Shown here piece by piece: positions 8,745-20,755 of a stretch of 64,000 bases of DNA. Source of the stretch: Tridacna crocea (Eukaryota > Mollusca > Bivalvia > Cardiida > Cardiidae); the NCBI GenBank assembly GCA_943736015.1, contig OX031059.1:56927159-56991158 (forward strand), read 5' to 3'. The stretch's first letter is position 1; every line of letters begins with the position of its first letter. Made by a program: the position numbers and the translations under genes. The notes beneath the pieces were generated by a model, which saw only the letters and a program-made list of their open reading frames with translations, ran no database searches and had not been told where the DNA came from.

Positions 8745-11136
8745 TTAAGGTTGGTATTTAGATTTTTCACATCTTGCCAAAATTAAAGAATATATATATC
8801 ACTGAAATTTATATTAAAAAAACAAATCATCAATAATTAAAAATCATAAGATTATATATTTTTTTCTTTTTTTTTTTTATGGGTTTCCCTCAAAAGACTA
8901 CGTAGCCTCTTGGGTATTTTTAGATTTCACACCAAAAAATCAAATACAGCACTGTAGGAATGTCAAGTTACTGGTACATGACTAACGATGCTAAAATTCT
9001 GTAACATAACAAACATGTAATTATTATATCCCCCGAAACTCTGTTTGGGGGGTATATAGGAGTCAGCTTGTTGGTCGGTCAGTCAGTCTGTCGGTCCGTC
9101 CGTCGGTCTGTAGCTTTTTGTCCGCTCTATTTCTCATAAACTACAGGGCGAATTTGATTCAAACTTCACAGGTAAACTCAGTATCAAGCAGAGATGTGCA
9201 TATGAAATGTTGGTTATGGTTCATTGATTTTTCACTGAGTTATGGCCCTTTCATGAAATTTCTTGTCCGCTCTTTTTCTCATCAACTATTGGACAGATTT
9301 GGTTCAAACTACACAAATAGACTCAGTATCAAGCAGAGATGTGCATATCCTATTTCGGTTATGGTTTATTTAGGTTTCATGGAGTTATGGCTCTTTGATG
9401 ATTCTGGACAAATTTCTTTCAAACTTCATGGATAGACTTTGCAATCAGCAAAGATGTGCATATCATAAATTGTTCTTAGTTAATTAAATAAATTTTCCAA
9501 GAGATAAGCCCTTTTTTGTCGTTCTCTTTATGAGGGTGCCCTTGCTGAATTGATGAAAATAAATTATACTTTTGATAGAATACTTTTAAAACAGCTGTCC
9601 GTCCGTCGGTCGGTCTGTAGCTTTTTGTCCGCTCTATTTCTCATAAACTATGGGACAAATTTTATTCAAACTTCACAGGTAAACTCAGTATCAAGCAGAG
9701 ATGTGCATATGAAATGTTGGTTATGGTTCATTGATTTTCACTGAGTGATGGCCTTTTCATGAAATTTCATGTCTGCTCTTTTTCTCATCGACTATTGGAC
9801 AGATTTGGTTCAAACTATACAAATAGACTCAGTATCAAGCAGAGATGTGCATATCCTATTTTGGTTATGGTTTATTTAGGTTTCATGGAGTTATGGCCCT
9901 TTGATGATTCTGGACAAATTTCTTTTTTTTGTCTATTTCTCAGTATGTACTGGATGGATTTCAGTCAAACTTCATGTGAAGTTTCATTATGAAGTCAAGA
10001 CGTGCATATTGTAATTTAGTTACAGCTGAATGATTGTCAAAGGAGTTACTGCCCTTTCATGAATGTTTTTGTCTGCTCTGTTTCTCAATAACTACTGGAC
10101 AGATTTCAGCCAAACTTCATGGGAAGTTTTATTATGAGTAAAGATGCGCATATTATAATTTAGTTACAGTTGAATGATTTTCAAAGGAGTTATGGCCCCT
10201 TTATGATTTTTTTTCTCTGCTCAATTTCTCAGTATGTATTGGATGGGTTGCAGTTAAACTTCATGGGAAGTTTAAGCATGAAGCTGAGATGTGCATATTA
10301 TTATTTAGTTATGGTTGAATGATTATAAAAGCAATTATTGCCCTTTCATTAATTTTTTTGTCCACTCTATTTCTCAATAACTACTCAACAGATTTCAATT
10401 GTCAGCTCTATTTCTCAGTATCTACTGGACAGATTCCAGTCAAACTTCATGCAAAATTTCACTATGAAATGAAGATGTATTATTATAATGTGTTATGGTT
10501 GAATGATTTTCAGTCTGAGGTCAAGATGTGCATATTACAATTTGTTAAGCTTAAATGATTTTCCAATTACTTACGGCCCTTTTATATTTTTTTTGTCCAC
10601 TCCATTTTGCAATAACTGCTGAGCAGATTTCTAACAAACCTCAAAGGAAGTTACCCTATAAAATAAATACATGTATTTGCATATTATAACTTGTTTACAG
10701 TTTAATAATTTTCCATTGACAGGTCTCCCTTTGTTTCTCTTTTTTTTTCCAAGTCTTTTTTTTTAAATCTTTCTTTTATACTAAATCATGCTGTATTCTG
10801 TTACAAAGAAATGTTTTGTGACAAGGAGCTGGTGGGGGGTATGATCACGTTTAGTGATAGCTCTAGTTTTCCATAATGTTTTCTTCAGATGTTTGAAGCT
10901 TTGTCCGTGTATTTCCTGTATGTAAGTTAGCAAGTTGCTCATATAAAAATAGACCATGTTTTTCCAGACGGTGTCCACCTGGGCTGCAGTAAATCTCTAA
11001 CTTCTCTTGTTGTCAGATGGTTTTAGACTACTGAAGTTTTATGAATGAAAATTAAAGGCTTTGGGCGTATAAGGATGATTTTTTTTTTTGTATTTTTGTA
11101 AAACTTTTGTCCCAAAATCTGAAGGGCCCCCTTTAA
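8745..11136 (+). mobile_element. TTAA element with AAGGTGG ends, split by a class 2 HINE
   Basis: The left end is TTAAGGTTGGTATTTAG and the right end GAAGGGCCCCCTTTAA. Without the insert at 9024-10866 the element is about 550 bp and collinear with the copies at 17139 and 24947. TTAA flanks and AAAGGTGG termini fit a Kolobok- or piggyBac-type MITE. No transposase. Confidence 0.85.
9024..10866 (+). mobile_element. HINE-like tandem-repeat element, class 2, full length
   Basis: The 5' end TTATATCCCCC forms a hairpin with GGGGGGTATATAGG, followed by a GTCGGTCCGTCCGTCGG microsatellite. The core holds diverged ~150-bp repeats (TGTCCGCTCTATTTCTCA...GGACAGATTT...GATGTGCATAT). The 3' end has GGGGGGTATGATCAC, which inverts the 5' terminus, then hairpin ATCAC-GTTTA-GTGAT and tail AGCTCTAG. 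It sits inside the AAGGTGG element; comparison with 17139 and 24947 shows insertion between T residues with no target duplication. This matches Helentron-type rolling-circle elements. No Rep/helicase ORF. Confidence 0.8.
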
Positions 11137-11408
11137 ACTAAACTTCCCTATGGTTGATCTGTAATTTCATCTAATTGATGTACAGAATTTGCAGATTGTC
11201 CCTTTTTTGCGTGATGGGTCACATATCAATTTCTATCAGCTTCATGATACACCAAGGGTTGTTTTTGTTTTAAAACTCAAAATAAGCATTTACCTTGCAA
11301 GATGTTACCAGACAAGTTAATTTTTTCTGGAGTGAAATGTGTTTCTTCCCAGAGATACTTTGCATATTGTTATTCCCAGAAATACTTTGCATATAGTTAT
11401 GGAAGCTT

Positions 11409-11638
11409 TTAACCTCTTACTCCATAGATACTCATTTTGACATATCAACAGCAGACAGCTTTTGAAAACATTGTGGGAAAAGGAGAAATTGCTCGTAACG
11501 AGCAATTTCTCCTTTTCCCACAATGTTTTCCACTCAATCAGATATTTATATCCTCATTTGTCCATATTTTTGACATCATATCTTTATTTGCTGCTGAAAT
11601 GGAAGAGCCTCAAATTGGCCTATCAGGTAAAGGGTTAA
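11409..11638 (-). mobile_element. TTAA-palindrome MITE, subfamily C
   Basis: TTAA at both ends (11409, 11635) with shoulders in reverse orientation to the copy at 7131. The core GCTCGTAACGAGC is a perfect palindrome, as are the arms out to GAAAACATTGTGGG. A degenerate head fragment follows to about 11720. Confidence 0.92.
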
Positions 11639-11889
11639 CCCATGACTGTACAGATGTTTTCAACTTTTCACACACTCTTAAGAAAGAGAGAACTATGAAT
11701 AGTGAAAACATGGGCAAACAATGAAAGGATAGAACCATCTGCTTATAACAACTCCTTTTCCCATAATGTTTCAAAAATACAATCTAAGAATTTTACCTCT
11801 TCTTCTACAACTTTGTTACAGTAATTCTTAGTAAATCGGAATCAAGCATTTGTGAAAATGGATTTTGGTAATGGCCTACACTTTACATA

Positions 11890-12095
11890 AATGATCTTGT
11901 GTTTTTACAACCTTGATGAAGAAGGGCCCTTGAAGGCCTTGGAAAGCATTGTGAGAAAAGGAGAAAATGCTGGTTGTTAGTCCTAGTTAGCCTTTTAAAG
12001 ATACCATTATTACCGAAAAACTCAATATGTTGTCTGCAAATGCTTTCTTTGTGGACATGTCTAGGAACTCTGTTGTCTTGTGAAGAGATGAATAG
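11890..12095 (+). mobile_element. TTAA-palindrome MITE, degenerate
   Basis: The left arm (GCATTGTGAGAAAAGGAG) and core start (AAAATGCTGGTT) remain, but the right arm is lost. The tail TGCAAATGCTTTCTTTGTGGAC and CTTGTGAAGAGATG mark the family. Confidence 0.65.
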
Positions 12096-12604
12096 ACTGA
12101 TGTTTTGATGGGTCTCTGGGATAATATAAAACAAGCTTTCCAAAGCAGTCATGAAATACAGTGTACCAGTGTTCCTAAATTTTTGGGAAATTCTTGACAG
12201 TTTTTTTCGTAAATGGAAGAAAAAAGATTGTATTTTCTACACTGAGCTACAGATTTGTTATTCCTTTCAAGACATTCGCTTTTATGGTAGAATAGCACTT
12301 AAACATTACTTTTTGTTAAAGTTTTCTGTCTAGAAGTGCAGAGTGGAGGTTTCATATACCAGTCTCAAGATCAAGCTCATAGAGAGATTTTAACAAAGGT
12401 CATATTTTCTTAAATATGTCCACTCCTTTTTTCATAAACATCCCTTCAGATTTTGAATTCCTTTGACACACTTGTCCACTTTGGTAACTTGACATGCATA
12501 TTGGAGATTTCACATATCAGAGTTAAAGTTCAAGGTCATGGGAAGGGGTAAAGGTTAAATATCACTCATTCTATCACCAAATCTTCTTGAAGCACTTGTT
12601 TAAT

Positions 12605-13745
12605 TAGCTCACCTGAGCACGAAGTGCTCAGAGTGAGCTATTGTGATCACTCACCGTCCGTCGGCGTCCGTCCGTCCGTCCGTTCACATTTTCTTGTTTA
12701 CACTCTAGCATCTACAAATATCAACCAATCAGGACCAAACTTGGTCAAAGTATATATGACCATAAGATCTCGGATGAGTTCAAATTTGGGTCTTATTGGA
12801 CCAGAACATCTGGAGTTATTTGCCCTTGAATTAGAAAAATTGCTGTATTTCACTTTGTTTACACTCTAGCATCTACAAATATCAACCAATCAACACCAAA
12901 CTTGGTCAAAGTACATATGACCATAAGATCTCACATGAGTTCGATTTTGGGTCTAATCGGACCAGAACATCTGGAGTTATTTGCCCTTGAATTAGAAAAA
13001 TTGCTGCATTTCACTTTGTTTACACTCTAGCATCTACAAATATCAACCAATCAGCACCAAACTTGGTCCAAGTATATATGATTATAAGATCTCGGATGAG
13101 TATGATTTTGGGTTTAATCGGATCAGAATATCTGGAGTTATTTGCCCTTGAATTAGAAAAATTGCTGTATTTCACTTTGTTTACACTCTAGCATCTACAA
13201 ATATCTACCAATCAGCCCCAAACTTGATCAAAATATATATGACCATAAGATCTCGGATGAGTTGGATCATGGGTCTAATCTGACCAGAACGACTGGAGTT
13301 ATTTGCCCTTGAATTAGAAAAATTGCTATACTGCACTTTGTTTACTCTCTAGCATCTACAATTTTTAACCAATCAGCTGTAATTTTGGCCGAAATATATA
13401 TAACCATAAGATCTTGGATGAGTTTAATTATGGGTGTAATCGGACGCAAACAACTGGAGTTATTTGCCCTTGAATTAGAAAGTTCTTTATAATAGTTCTT
13501 AATCCAGAGCATAACTTTGTCATCTCCAGTCTGATTGACTTGAAACTTGAAATTTGTGTTCAGTACAGTATTTCTTGCTTGTCTGGAATGGAACTTCAAA
13601 GTCTCAAGTGAAATTGCGACAAATCGCTACTCTTGTTTCATTATCATTTAGCCTTGAACCTTGATATTCGGTATTTATCTTTATAGTAGACCTTTGCTGC
13701 TTGGTACTCAGGTGAGCGATATAGGACCATCATGGTCCTCTTGTT
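12605..13745 (+). mobile_element. HINE-like tandem-repeat element, class 1, 161-bp core
   Basis: The 5' end TAGCTCACCTGAGCACGAAG folds on GTGCTC...GAGTGAGCTA and leads into a GTCCGTCCGTCCG microsatellite. The core has about five repeats starting ACACTCTAGCATCTACAAAT at 12700, 12861, 13022, 13183 and 13344, a strict 161-bp period. The 3' module is ACTCAGGTGAGCGAT, inverse of the 5' terminus, followed by hairpin GGACCAT-C-ATGGTCC and tail TCTTGTTC. Non-coding. Confidence 0.85.
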
Positions 13746-14513
13746 CTTTATATATAATGGATATTTATAAAACATGAATTGATATCAGTGTGTGCTGTGC
13801 TTTAGGGAGAGTACCTAAAACAGTCCATTGCCCATCGGGGTTTTCCCCTGGGCTTTAAAGATTGGGGGGTCATTGTGACACAACCCCCCCCCCCCCCCTC
13901 CTTCCTCATTCGTTGAGGGTCATTTCTTCAACTTATGGGGTCAATATAATTGGATCTTTTTATCATCAAACATGATTTGCAATGCATTTCACCTTTAAAC
14001 TCCAAGAAATAAAAGTCTGCCAGTCATTTCTACTGGAAAGATTGATTTCTTTTTTTGAGAGACGAAACATTCTTGATTGAATGCTGCTTGACGTGGCTTG
14101 ATCGGCAGTTTTAGACGGTAGAAGAATGTTACTGTTTTCATCATCATGATATTGATTTCCACGATAAGCACAGACTGGTAATGTGTAATTTTATATACCA
14201 GAAGTAGTGTAAAATAAACTGTGAAATACAGGGAACCCAGGCAAGACTTCAACGGGGCCCATATTTACCACACGTCCAACACTCTTTACGGCAATAATGT
14301 GTAAACCAGTCTGATTCTATAAATATCTGATTCTACAAATAAATTGCCGGAAAACCACTTTTATCTAAAGTAAACCCTTGATTGGTGTTTGTCTGATATT
14401 GAAGTAAGAAAAGACTTGGATTTATGACACATTTTTCAAGTTCTAGATGATTTAGATATTGGAAAGTTCCATCACTGATGACGCACTATCATTTATTTAG
14501 ATCGTCATTTGAA
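13746..14513. other. No recognised feature; C15 run
   Basis: Mostly unique sequence. It contains a 15-C run at about 13884-13898 close to a GGGGGG run. No convincing exon or family repeat. Confidence 0.5.
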
Positions 14514-14744
14514 TCAACTCATTACCAAGTGACAAAATTTTAGGCTTTTCCAAATCGAAAGCATTTGCAGACCACAAAATAAAAGTGACTGAAAGTGTGA
14601 AATTTGTTTTGTGAAAGGGAGAAAACATTGTGGGAACAGGAGAAAATGCTGATTACCAGCATTTTCTCCTTTTCCCTCAATGTTTTCAAAAGGCTTCTTT
14701 CTCAGGTTCATCAAAAGTAGGGATTGTGTCAGGTAATGGGTTAA
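14514..14744 (-). mobile_element. TTAA-palindrome MITE, subfamily A
   Basis: The left TTAA is mutated to TCAA (TCAACTCATTACCAAGTGAC); the right end is GTAATGGGTTAA. The core GCTGATTACCAGC has one mismatch in a long palindrome. Confidence 0.88.
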
Positions 14745-15374
14745 AATTACGTTTATAACACAGGATTTGTGCATCATGGAAAACACTGCCAATCTTCACT
14801 ATTTTCTATGGAGGCTAAGTTGGTCCACTTTGTAATGGGCGAAAGAGCAGCAGTTCGTTCTCATGGTGCCAAACCCGCTAACATGACTGAATGTCCAAAA
14901 AGAAGCCAGTCATGTAATGGATTGTCTTTGAAAGATGTAATGGATGTCCATTATTAATTGTAAAAAAAAGAATGAATATGTTATGACCTTGGCAGAAAAA
15001 GTGTCAGATTCTGTATGTAAATGAAGCAAACTGTCACATCTTTTTTGGACAGTGTTGTAAAATTCATCTGTTTTTTGACTATCGACACGCCAATGGACAA
15101 TTTGGCATTGACATTGATGTAAAGGATAGAGAAACAAACAATCCAGGCTGTCTGAAACTCTTTTTCTCATGTTCATTAATCCAGATACATAGTGCAGATA
15201 TTTTCTTTGAAACATTGTAACAAGTGGACATGTATTGCTAGAAAGATGCATTCACCACAATATTTGTTTTTGGTGTAATCATTTTAATCTAAACTTTTGT
15301 AGTATTTCAGTTTTTGGCCAGTTTTTTTTTTTAGTTTGGAAATTTATTAAATTATGCAGAACAAGTCAATTCAA
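14745..15374. other. No recognised repeat; overlapping open frames
   Basis: Unique sequence, open on the minus strand for 113 codons (14910-15251) and on the plus strand for about 80 codons to TAA near 15222. Neither has a recognisable motif, good splice context or start. Possible decayed coding sequence, not called as a gene. Confidence 0.35.
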
Positions 15375-15581
15375 TTAACCTGTTATCACACAGTCCCAAC
15401 TTTTAACGACCCCTGAGAAAAAAGTGTTTTGAAAACATGGTAGCCAGCATTGTCTCCTTTTCCCACAATTTTTGCTACCCTTCCCAAACAAATTTTAGTA
15501 TCTTAACTCACCTCTGTTACGTCGTTTGCAAATGCTTTCAATTTTGACCAGTTCAAATTGTTATCGTTTGGCAAAAGTTAA
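15375..15581 (+). mobile_element. TTAA-palindrome MITE, one arm shortened
   Basis: TTAACCTGTTATCACACAGTCC to TTTGGCAAAAGTTAA. The left arm is deleted between GAAAACAT and GGTAGCCAGCATT, so the palindrome is lost. It shares its right TTAA region with the next, inverted copy. Confidence 0.85.
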
Positions 15582-15589
15582 CTTTTTGT

Positions 15590-15796
15590 AACAAACAAAA
15601 AAATTTTAGACTTGTCTAAACTAAAAGGAATTGCAGACAACAAAACAAAGGTGTCGCAAATATTTTGTTTTTGGAAGGGTAAAAAACATTGTGGGAAAAG
15701 GAGAAAATGCTGGTTGCCAGCATTTTCTCCTTTTCCCACAATGTTTTCAAAAGGCTTCTTTCTTGGGGTCATTGAAAGTCAAGATTGTGTGGGGCT
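15590..15796 (-). mobile_element. TTAA-palindrome MITE, subfamily A
   Basis: Inverted relative to the adjacent copy. The palindrome reads GCTGGTTGCCAGC, perfect apart from a central G where an A or T would match, with intact arms out to ACATTGTGGG. Right terminus decayed at GATTGTGTGGGG. Confidence 0.85.
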
Positions 15797-15914
15797 AATC
15801 AGAATTCTATGCTGGAAGTGTCTGTAACAAAAAAACAAGAGCCTGCAGGTTGAAGTGGTGATTAAAACTGACCTGTGAGACATAATTACCAGAAAGGGAT
15901 TTTTCAAATGGCTT

Positions 15915-16010
15915 TGGTTGTTGGTTGTGTTGGGGTTTAACGCCACTTAAACAGCTAAGGTCATATCATGGCGGTCGGTGACGCACATATGTTTCCTGGC
16001 TTTCTCGTAC
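15915..16010 (+). repeat. Mollusc SINE-tail-like fragment
   Basis: TGTTGGGGTTTAACGCCACTT matches the GGGTTTAACGCC motif common in molluscan SINE tails (recalled family knowledge). No tRNA-like head is visible here. Confidence 0.45.
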
Positions 16011-16220
16011 CGGTACTAACACTTCTAACACTACTTTCTTTCCAAAGCCACTGAAAATACGCCAAAAAGAAAGTTCAAATGGCAAAGAAATAACAAGTCC
16101 GAATCCTTTTAACCCCAAGAGTGCCAAGTAAACCCCTGCTTAACATTTTCATTTTAGACATAAGGCTTATATAATTGTTATTTTAAAGTTGCTTTTGTTG
16201 AGCACATCTCAGCAAAGGTG

Positions 16221-16281
16221 ATAGTGTAGATCAAAGATCAGACTGCATGTTTTGTGCATTCTCATCTTGATCTACACTGAC
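16221..16281. repeat. Dispersed GTAGATCAAGATCAGAC hairpin repeat
   Basis: ATAGTGTAGATCAAAGATCAG and CTCATCTTGATCTACACTG pair as an imperfect hairpin. Confidence 0.75.
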
Positions 16282-16709
16282 CCCAAAGGCATTTATAGAT
16301 GTGATAAGTGCTCTAAAGGCCAAATGATGTTCTAAAAAAATAATTCAGAATAAATGTTCATGATAGGTTACCCATTACAAGGTTTTATTAAACCTGGTTC
16401 AGTAGTTTGGGAAAGATTGTTGCAGACGGATGAGAGGGTTACAGATGAAATGGTAGACTGAAAAGGCAATTGCAACTTACATGTTATCCGAGTCTGTAGC
16501 TGTTGGGAGGGGGTAATAATATGTGGCTTTAAATATGTAAAAATATGTACCAGACATAGACAATTACAACTTATGAGGACATTTTATGGGCAGATTTTGA
16601 AAATACTAAGGGAAACTACTAATCAGCAATAGGCCTTTTTCTGTCTCAATAATTCTACAATTTTTTTCCTTCATTTCATTAGTTTCGCATTTTGTATGTC
16701 CAGGGTTTG

Positions 16710-16942
16710 TATCAACTTTTTACCACAATCTTTTAATGACTTTTAATGACTCTGAAAAAGAAAGCCTTTGTAAACATAGTGGGAAAAGAGAAAATGCTGG
16801 TAACCAGCATTTTCTCCATTTCCCATAATGTTTTCTATCCTTTCCAAATCAAATTTCAATATTTGATCCTCATTTATTTTGTCAACTGCAGATGCTCTCA
16901 GTTTGGACTAGTCCAAATTTTGTTGTTTTGTAAAGAGTTTAA
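16710..16942 (+). mobile_element. TTAA-palindrome MITE, subfamily A
   Basis: Left end ATCAACTTTTTACCACAATC with a short internal duplication (CTTTTAATGA twice); palindrome around 16803; right end TTTTGTAAAGAGTTTAA. Confidence 0.8.
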
Positions 16943-17138
16943 ACCAACCATTCTTGAATATTATTTGTCTAACCCTCAAATATTTTTTTTAGATTTGAAA
17001 GTATCACAAATTTTGATTGGCTAAACCAAAAGGTTTCTTTCAAATTGAGAAAATTGTTTTACAAAAGAATAATTTTAAAGACTATTGTGTAAGAATATTT
17101 GGTTAATATAAACCTTGATCTATTATATTTTTTTGTCT

Positions 17139-17667
17139 TTAAGGTGGGTATTTAGATTTTTCACATCTCACCAAATTAAAAAATATCTCACTGAAATTTA
17201 TATGAAAATCATCAATAATTATAAGAATTGTAAAATTACAAAAAAAATTGATGTTGTTCCCTTAAAAGGCTTTGTAGTCTCTAATATGGTATTTGTAGAT
17301 TTTGCACCAAAAATCTAGAAAGCATTGTGGGAATGTCAAGTGACTGGCACATGACTAATGATGCTTAAATTCCATAATTTAACAAACATGTAATTATTTT
17401 TCATAATGTCTTCCTCGGATGCTACATTTGAAGCTTCATCTGTTTATTACTGGTATGTAAATGAGTGAGTTGCTCATGAAAAAATAGATCATATTTCTTG
17501 TGGATGTCGACCTGGGCCATAGTAAATCTCTGATTTCTCTTGATGGCGGATGGTTTTCGACTATTTGGGTTTTATGAATGAAAATTAAAAGGCTTTGGGA
17601 GTATAAGGATGATTTTTTTGGTATTTTTGTAAAGATTTTGTACCAAAATCTGAAGGGCCACCTTTAA
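17139..17667 (+). mobile_element. TTAA element with AAGGTGGG ends, uninterrupted
   Basis: TTAAGGTGGGTATTTAGATT to GAAGGGCCACCTTTAA, 529 bp, no ORF. At the position where the 8745 copy carries a 1.8-kb insert, this copy reads AATTATTTTTCATAATG, so it serves as an empty site. Confidence 0.88.
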
Positions 17668-18312
17668 AATTAGCTTAATATGAGGAACTGGGTCAACTCT
17701 GTATCAGGCAGCAAAAATATGGACTATCCTATATTGAAAGTGTTTCTAGACATGATGATACAATATGGGATTTGTTGTGGAAAGGAAGAAAAAATATGGA
17801 CCAGATTATTCTCCCTTTTCCCTCAATGTTTCCTGGATTTGTTTTGTTGAGGGTTGTTACATCTTGTACAGGATTGTTTGGTAAAAGGTTTTCAGTTTCC
17901 CTACATGACTTGAGGATCAGAGAAGACAGATGTAGGAATTAGCTTCATTCACCCTTAGGCTCCTGAATGAAGTGCTTACTAAGTAAGAGATAAAGTAGTA
18001 AAGTGATAAGCAATGACCAAAAAGTTTGGAACGTTTTTTATAATTATCTTACCCCTTGCACAAAATGTTGTGTTATATCTGTATAGATCTTAGATCAGAC
18101 TGCATATTTGGTTCAGTATGATCTTAGTTCCAGAGTTGCTGAACACTTCCAAAGTTGTCCTCTCTATGCTAAAAAATAAGATGTTATCATAATGTACTGA
18201 TTATGCACTGAAAGACCCATAGATATGCCACAACTTTTAGATCCTCAGAAATGATAAAATTCAGAACTGGTTAATTTTTAATTCACAACATCATGAAAAC
18301 AAAGAGGTCTGC
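17668..18312. other. No gene; scattered repeat remnants
   Basis: Mostly unique. A degraded MITE-like patch lies at about 17780-17890 (ATTCTCCCTTTTCCCTCAATG, then GGTAAAAGG), and one copy of the GTAGATCA hairpin at 18077-18130 (TATAGATCTTAGATCAGAC). Confidence 0.5.
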
Positions 18313-18713
18313 CTAACCCTTTATTGTACAATCCTATCTTCTAATGATCCCACAGAAAATGGCACCACACAATCTCTACTTTTATGACCTTGAGACCCTG
18401 GTAACCAGCATTTTCTCCTTTTCCCACAATGTTTTCTATCCTACACAAAAATTTAAAATTTTCAGTCACTTTTAGTTTGTCGTCTGGATATGCTATCGAT
18501 TTAGACAAACCTAAAATTTTGTCATTTGGTAATGAGATGAAACATCTCTTAAAAAAAAAGAGAAAATGCTTATAACCAATAGTATTCCATCACCCACATT
18601 TTTTTTCTAACCTTTCCCCTCCCCTCAAAAAAATATCTTTTGAGCCACATTTGTGTTCTGTAAGTATTCTCAATTTGGACAAGTTAAAATTTTGTTGTTT
18701 GGTATAGAGTTAA
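18313..18713 (+). mobile_element. Two degenerate TTAA-palindrome MITEs in tandem
   Basis: The first (to about 18538) keeps the right arm CCAGCATTTTCTCCTTTTCC but lacks the left arm. The second ends TTTGGTATAGAGTTAA at 18713 and has only GAGAAAATGCTTATAACC of the core. Confidence 0.65.
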
Positions 18714-19029
18714 AACAGAGGTTTTACTGTTAAGTTTTAAATTTAGGTAGGCCTACTTTCTACATTTAGGATCAGATTTATGCTGTGTTTGTCAAAGGTT
18801 TTTAATTTTAACAGCTTGTGAAAAAATGATATATGAAAATGGAGACAGCTTGCTAAATGGTCATAATGTAGATTGATAATATGTCAGAATATACTCTTTC
18901 ATGAGAGAAGTTGACAGGAAACTCTGATAGCTACAAAAATGTTACACATCAATTCTTTCACTACCGAATAAGTAAATTGTATTTTCTCAAAAGCTATATT
19001 TCCTCTGCAAGATCAGGAGACAGTTTGGT

Positions 19030-19163
19030 CAAAATCTGGAATGTAGCAGTGGACAGTGTAACCACCATTTCTCCTTTTCCCACCTTATCAGACAAATTCC
19101 ACACAATCTGCATATGCTTTGAATTGGACAAATTTCATATATCCTGTGTGGTAAAGAATTGAC
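19030..19163 (+). mobile_element. TTAA-palindrome MITE remnant
   Basis: TTTCTCCTTTTCCCACCTT, TGCATATGCTTTGAATTGGAC and GTGTGGTAAAGAATTGA are recognisable; the left half is gone. Confidence 0.5.
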
Positions 19164-19959
19164 TATCACTGATACATCGCAGAGTTTCCTTTGGACAGTG
19201 TTTGTGTGATGTATACATAATTTATATTTTCTTTCGTTCCACTCAGACAAATATAAAACATTTATGTTCCATTGCATGAACTTATTATGGAATAATAAAC
19301 AACAGAAGTCGGAAATAGGAGTAGCGGCCTAGACTACGCATTGTAATCAAATTTTTCAACATATATGTATATCAACCTCTTAAATATACGAAAAACATAA
19401 AAAGCAATACAGAAATGTATGCAATAATGAAGTAATTCCCTCCAAGAAAGAAAACGGGTGGGCGGGCGGGTTATACGAAGTCGTAAACCGTGTGTAGTCT
19501 AGCCGTCGAATGACCAGAAAAGAGGCGCGCTCTCTATTTATACTACAATGAGACGCGCCCGTGCGCAACATGCACTCGACAGAGTATAATAAGTAACAAA
19601 GCACCCTTAACATAAATATATTGATACAGTGTTTGAAGATTAAACTGTTTAAAGACAACCTGTATAACAGGTTAATGCTCCAATCACAAATAACCAACTG
19701 CCGCTGGACTGCAAGTTTTTCAGGAGATTTTTGACACAATTGTCCAGGGACTGCAGGGCAACCGTCCAGTGGCAGTTCAATTGGAACAGGGCCAGTTCAA
19801 TTTTTAGACGCAGCCGTCCGGTGCCTGTTCGTTGTTTAAGAAAAAATTATAGTTGGATGGCAATTGGACGATTTTTGGGCCATCAGAGAGCCTGTTGACT
19901 CATTGTCTGGGTGCTGTCTGGGGACCAGATGATGAACTGAAAAGGGCATGCAGGCACAT
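19164..19959. other. No recognised feature
   Basis: Unique sequence with a CpG-richer part at 19450-19570. A 119-codon minus ORF (19380-19739) has no motif or context that supports a gene. Confidence 0.45.
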
Positions 19960-20671
19960 GTGTTAACATCTATTTTATACATCTGTGATGCAACTACCAA
20001 TCCAATTTTGACTAAACTTCACAGAAATGATCCTGGCATGGTCCTCTTCAGAGATTTTTTTTTAAAATTTGAATTTGAAAAAATAAAACTGTGGTTGTCA
20101 TTGCAAGAAAACTTAACAACATTCAAAATCTCTGAAATGTTTGTGTCTGAAACCATATATGCTTAGTGCTACCAAAATTGGAAATTAACTTCATTAACTC
20201 ATTACCAAACGACAATATTTAAGGCTTGTCCAAATCGAAAGCGGTTGCAAACGACAAAAAAAAAGTGACTGAAAATTTGAAATTTGTTTTGTAAGGGGTA
20301 GAAAACATTGTGGGAAAAGGAGAAAATGCTGGTTACCATTTTCTCCTTTTCTCACAATGTTTTCTAAAGGCTTCTTTCTCAGGGGCGTCAAAAGTAGGGA
20401 TTGTGTGGTAATGGGTTAATGGACCTCTACTGAATTATAGCCCTGCATTCAAAATTGGCCCAGTCCAGAGAGATCAGAAGTTTACATGGACTTACATAGT
20501 GAAAACTTTAAAACTTTTCTTGTTTCTAACCTTTATGCCAATGAATACTGCCAGACAGTATTCATTGTTTTCAAAAGCCCTCTTTTTCAGGGTTATGAAC
20601 ACTTCGATTTCTATGGTAAAGGATTACAAAGCCTGTGGAGCGATACTGGGCCATCATGACCCTCTTGTTTT
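19960..20671 (+). mobile_element. HINE-like class 1 fragment with a nested MITE
   Basis: The left part (CTAAACTTCACAGAAATGATC, ATGGTCCTCTTCAGA) matches the start of the element at 58590. The right end GTGGAGCGATACTGGGCCAT followed by CATGACCCTCTTGTTTT is a class 1 3' hairpin and tail, with one hairpin mismatch. A MITE (20194-20419) is inserted between. Confidence 0.6.
20194..20419 (-). mobile_element. TTAA-palindrome MITE, subfamily A
   Basis: TTAACTCATTACCAAACGAC to GTGTGGTAATGGGTTAA. The palindrome has lost a few bases in the right arm (GGTTACCATTTTCTCC lacks AGC). Confidence 0.9.
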
Positions 20672-20692
20672 GGTAAATTTTCCCAATCAGAC

Positions 20693-20755
20693 TTTGAAGA
20701 TCCAAGATCAGACTGCTTATTTTAGTGCAACCTGATCTGTGTCGATCTACACTAT
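20693..20755. repeat. Dispersed GTAGATCAAGATCAGAC hairpin repeat
   Basis: GATCCAAGATCAGACTGC and ACCTGATCTGTGTCGATCTAC pair imperfectly; downstream AAAGGTCCTCTAGTTGCTCC is shared with other copies. Confidence 0.65.

Noticed and set aside
14910-15251. 113-codon minus ORF and the overlapping ~80-codon plus frame
   Set aside because: Open on both strands without domain, start context or splice sites; kept only as an unannotated stretch.
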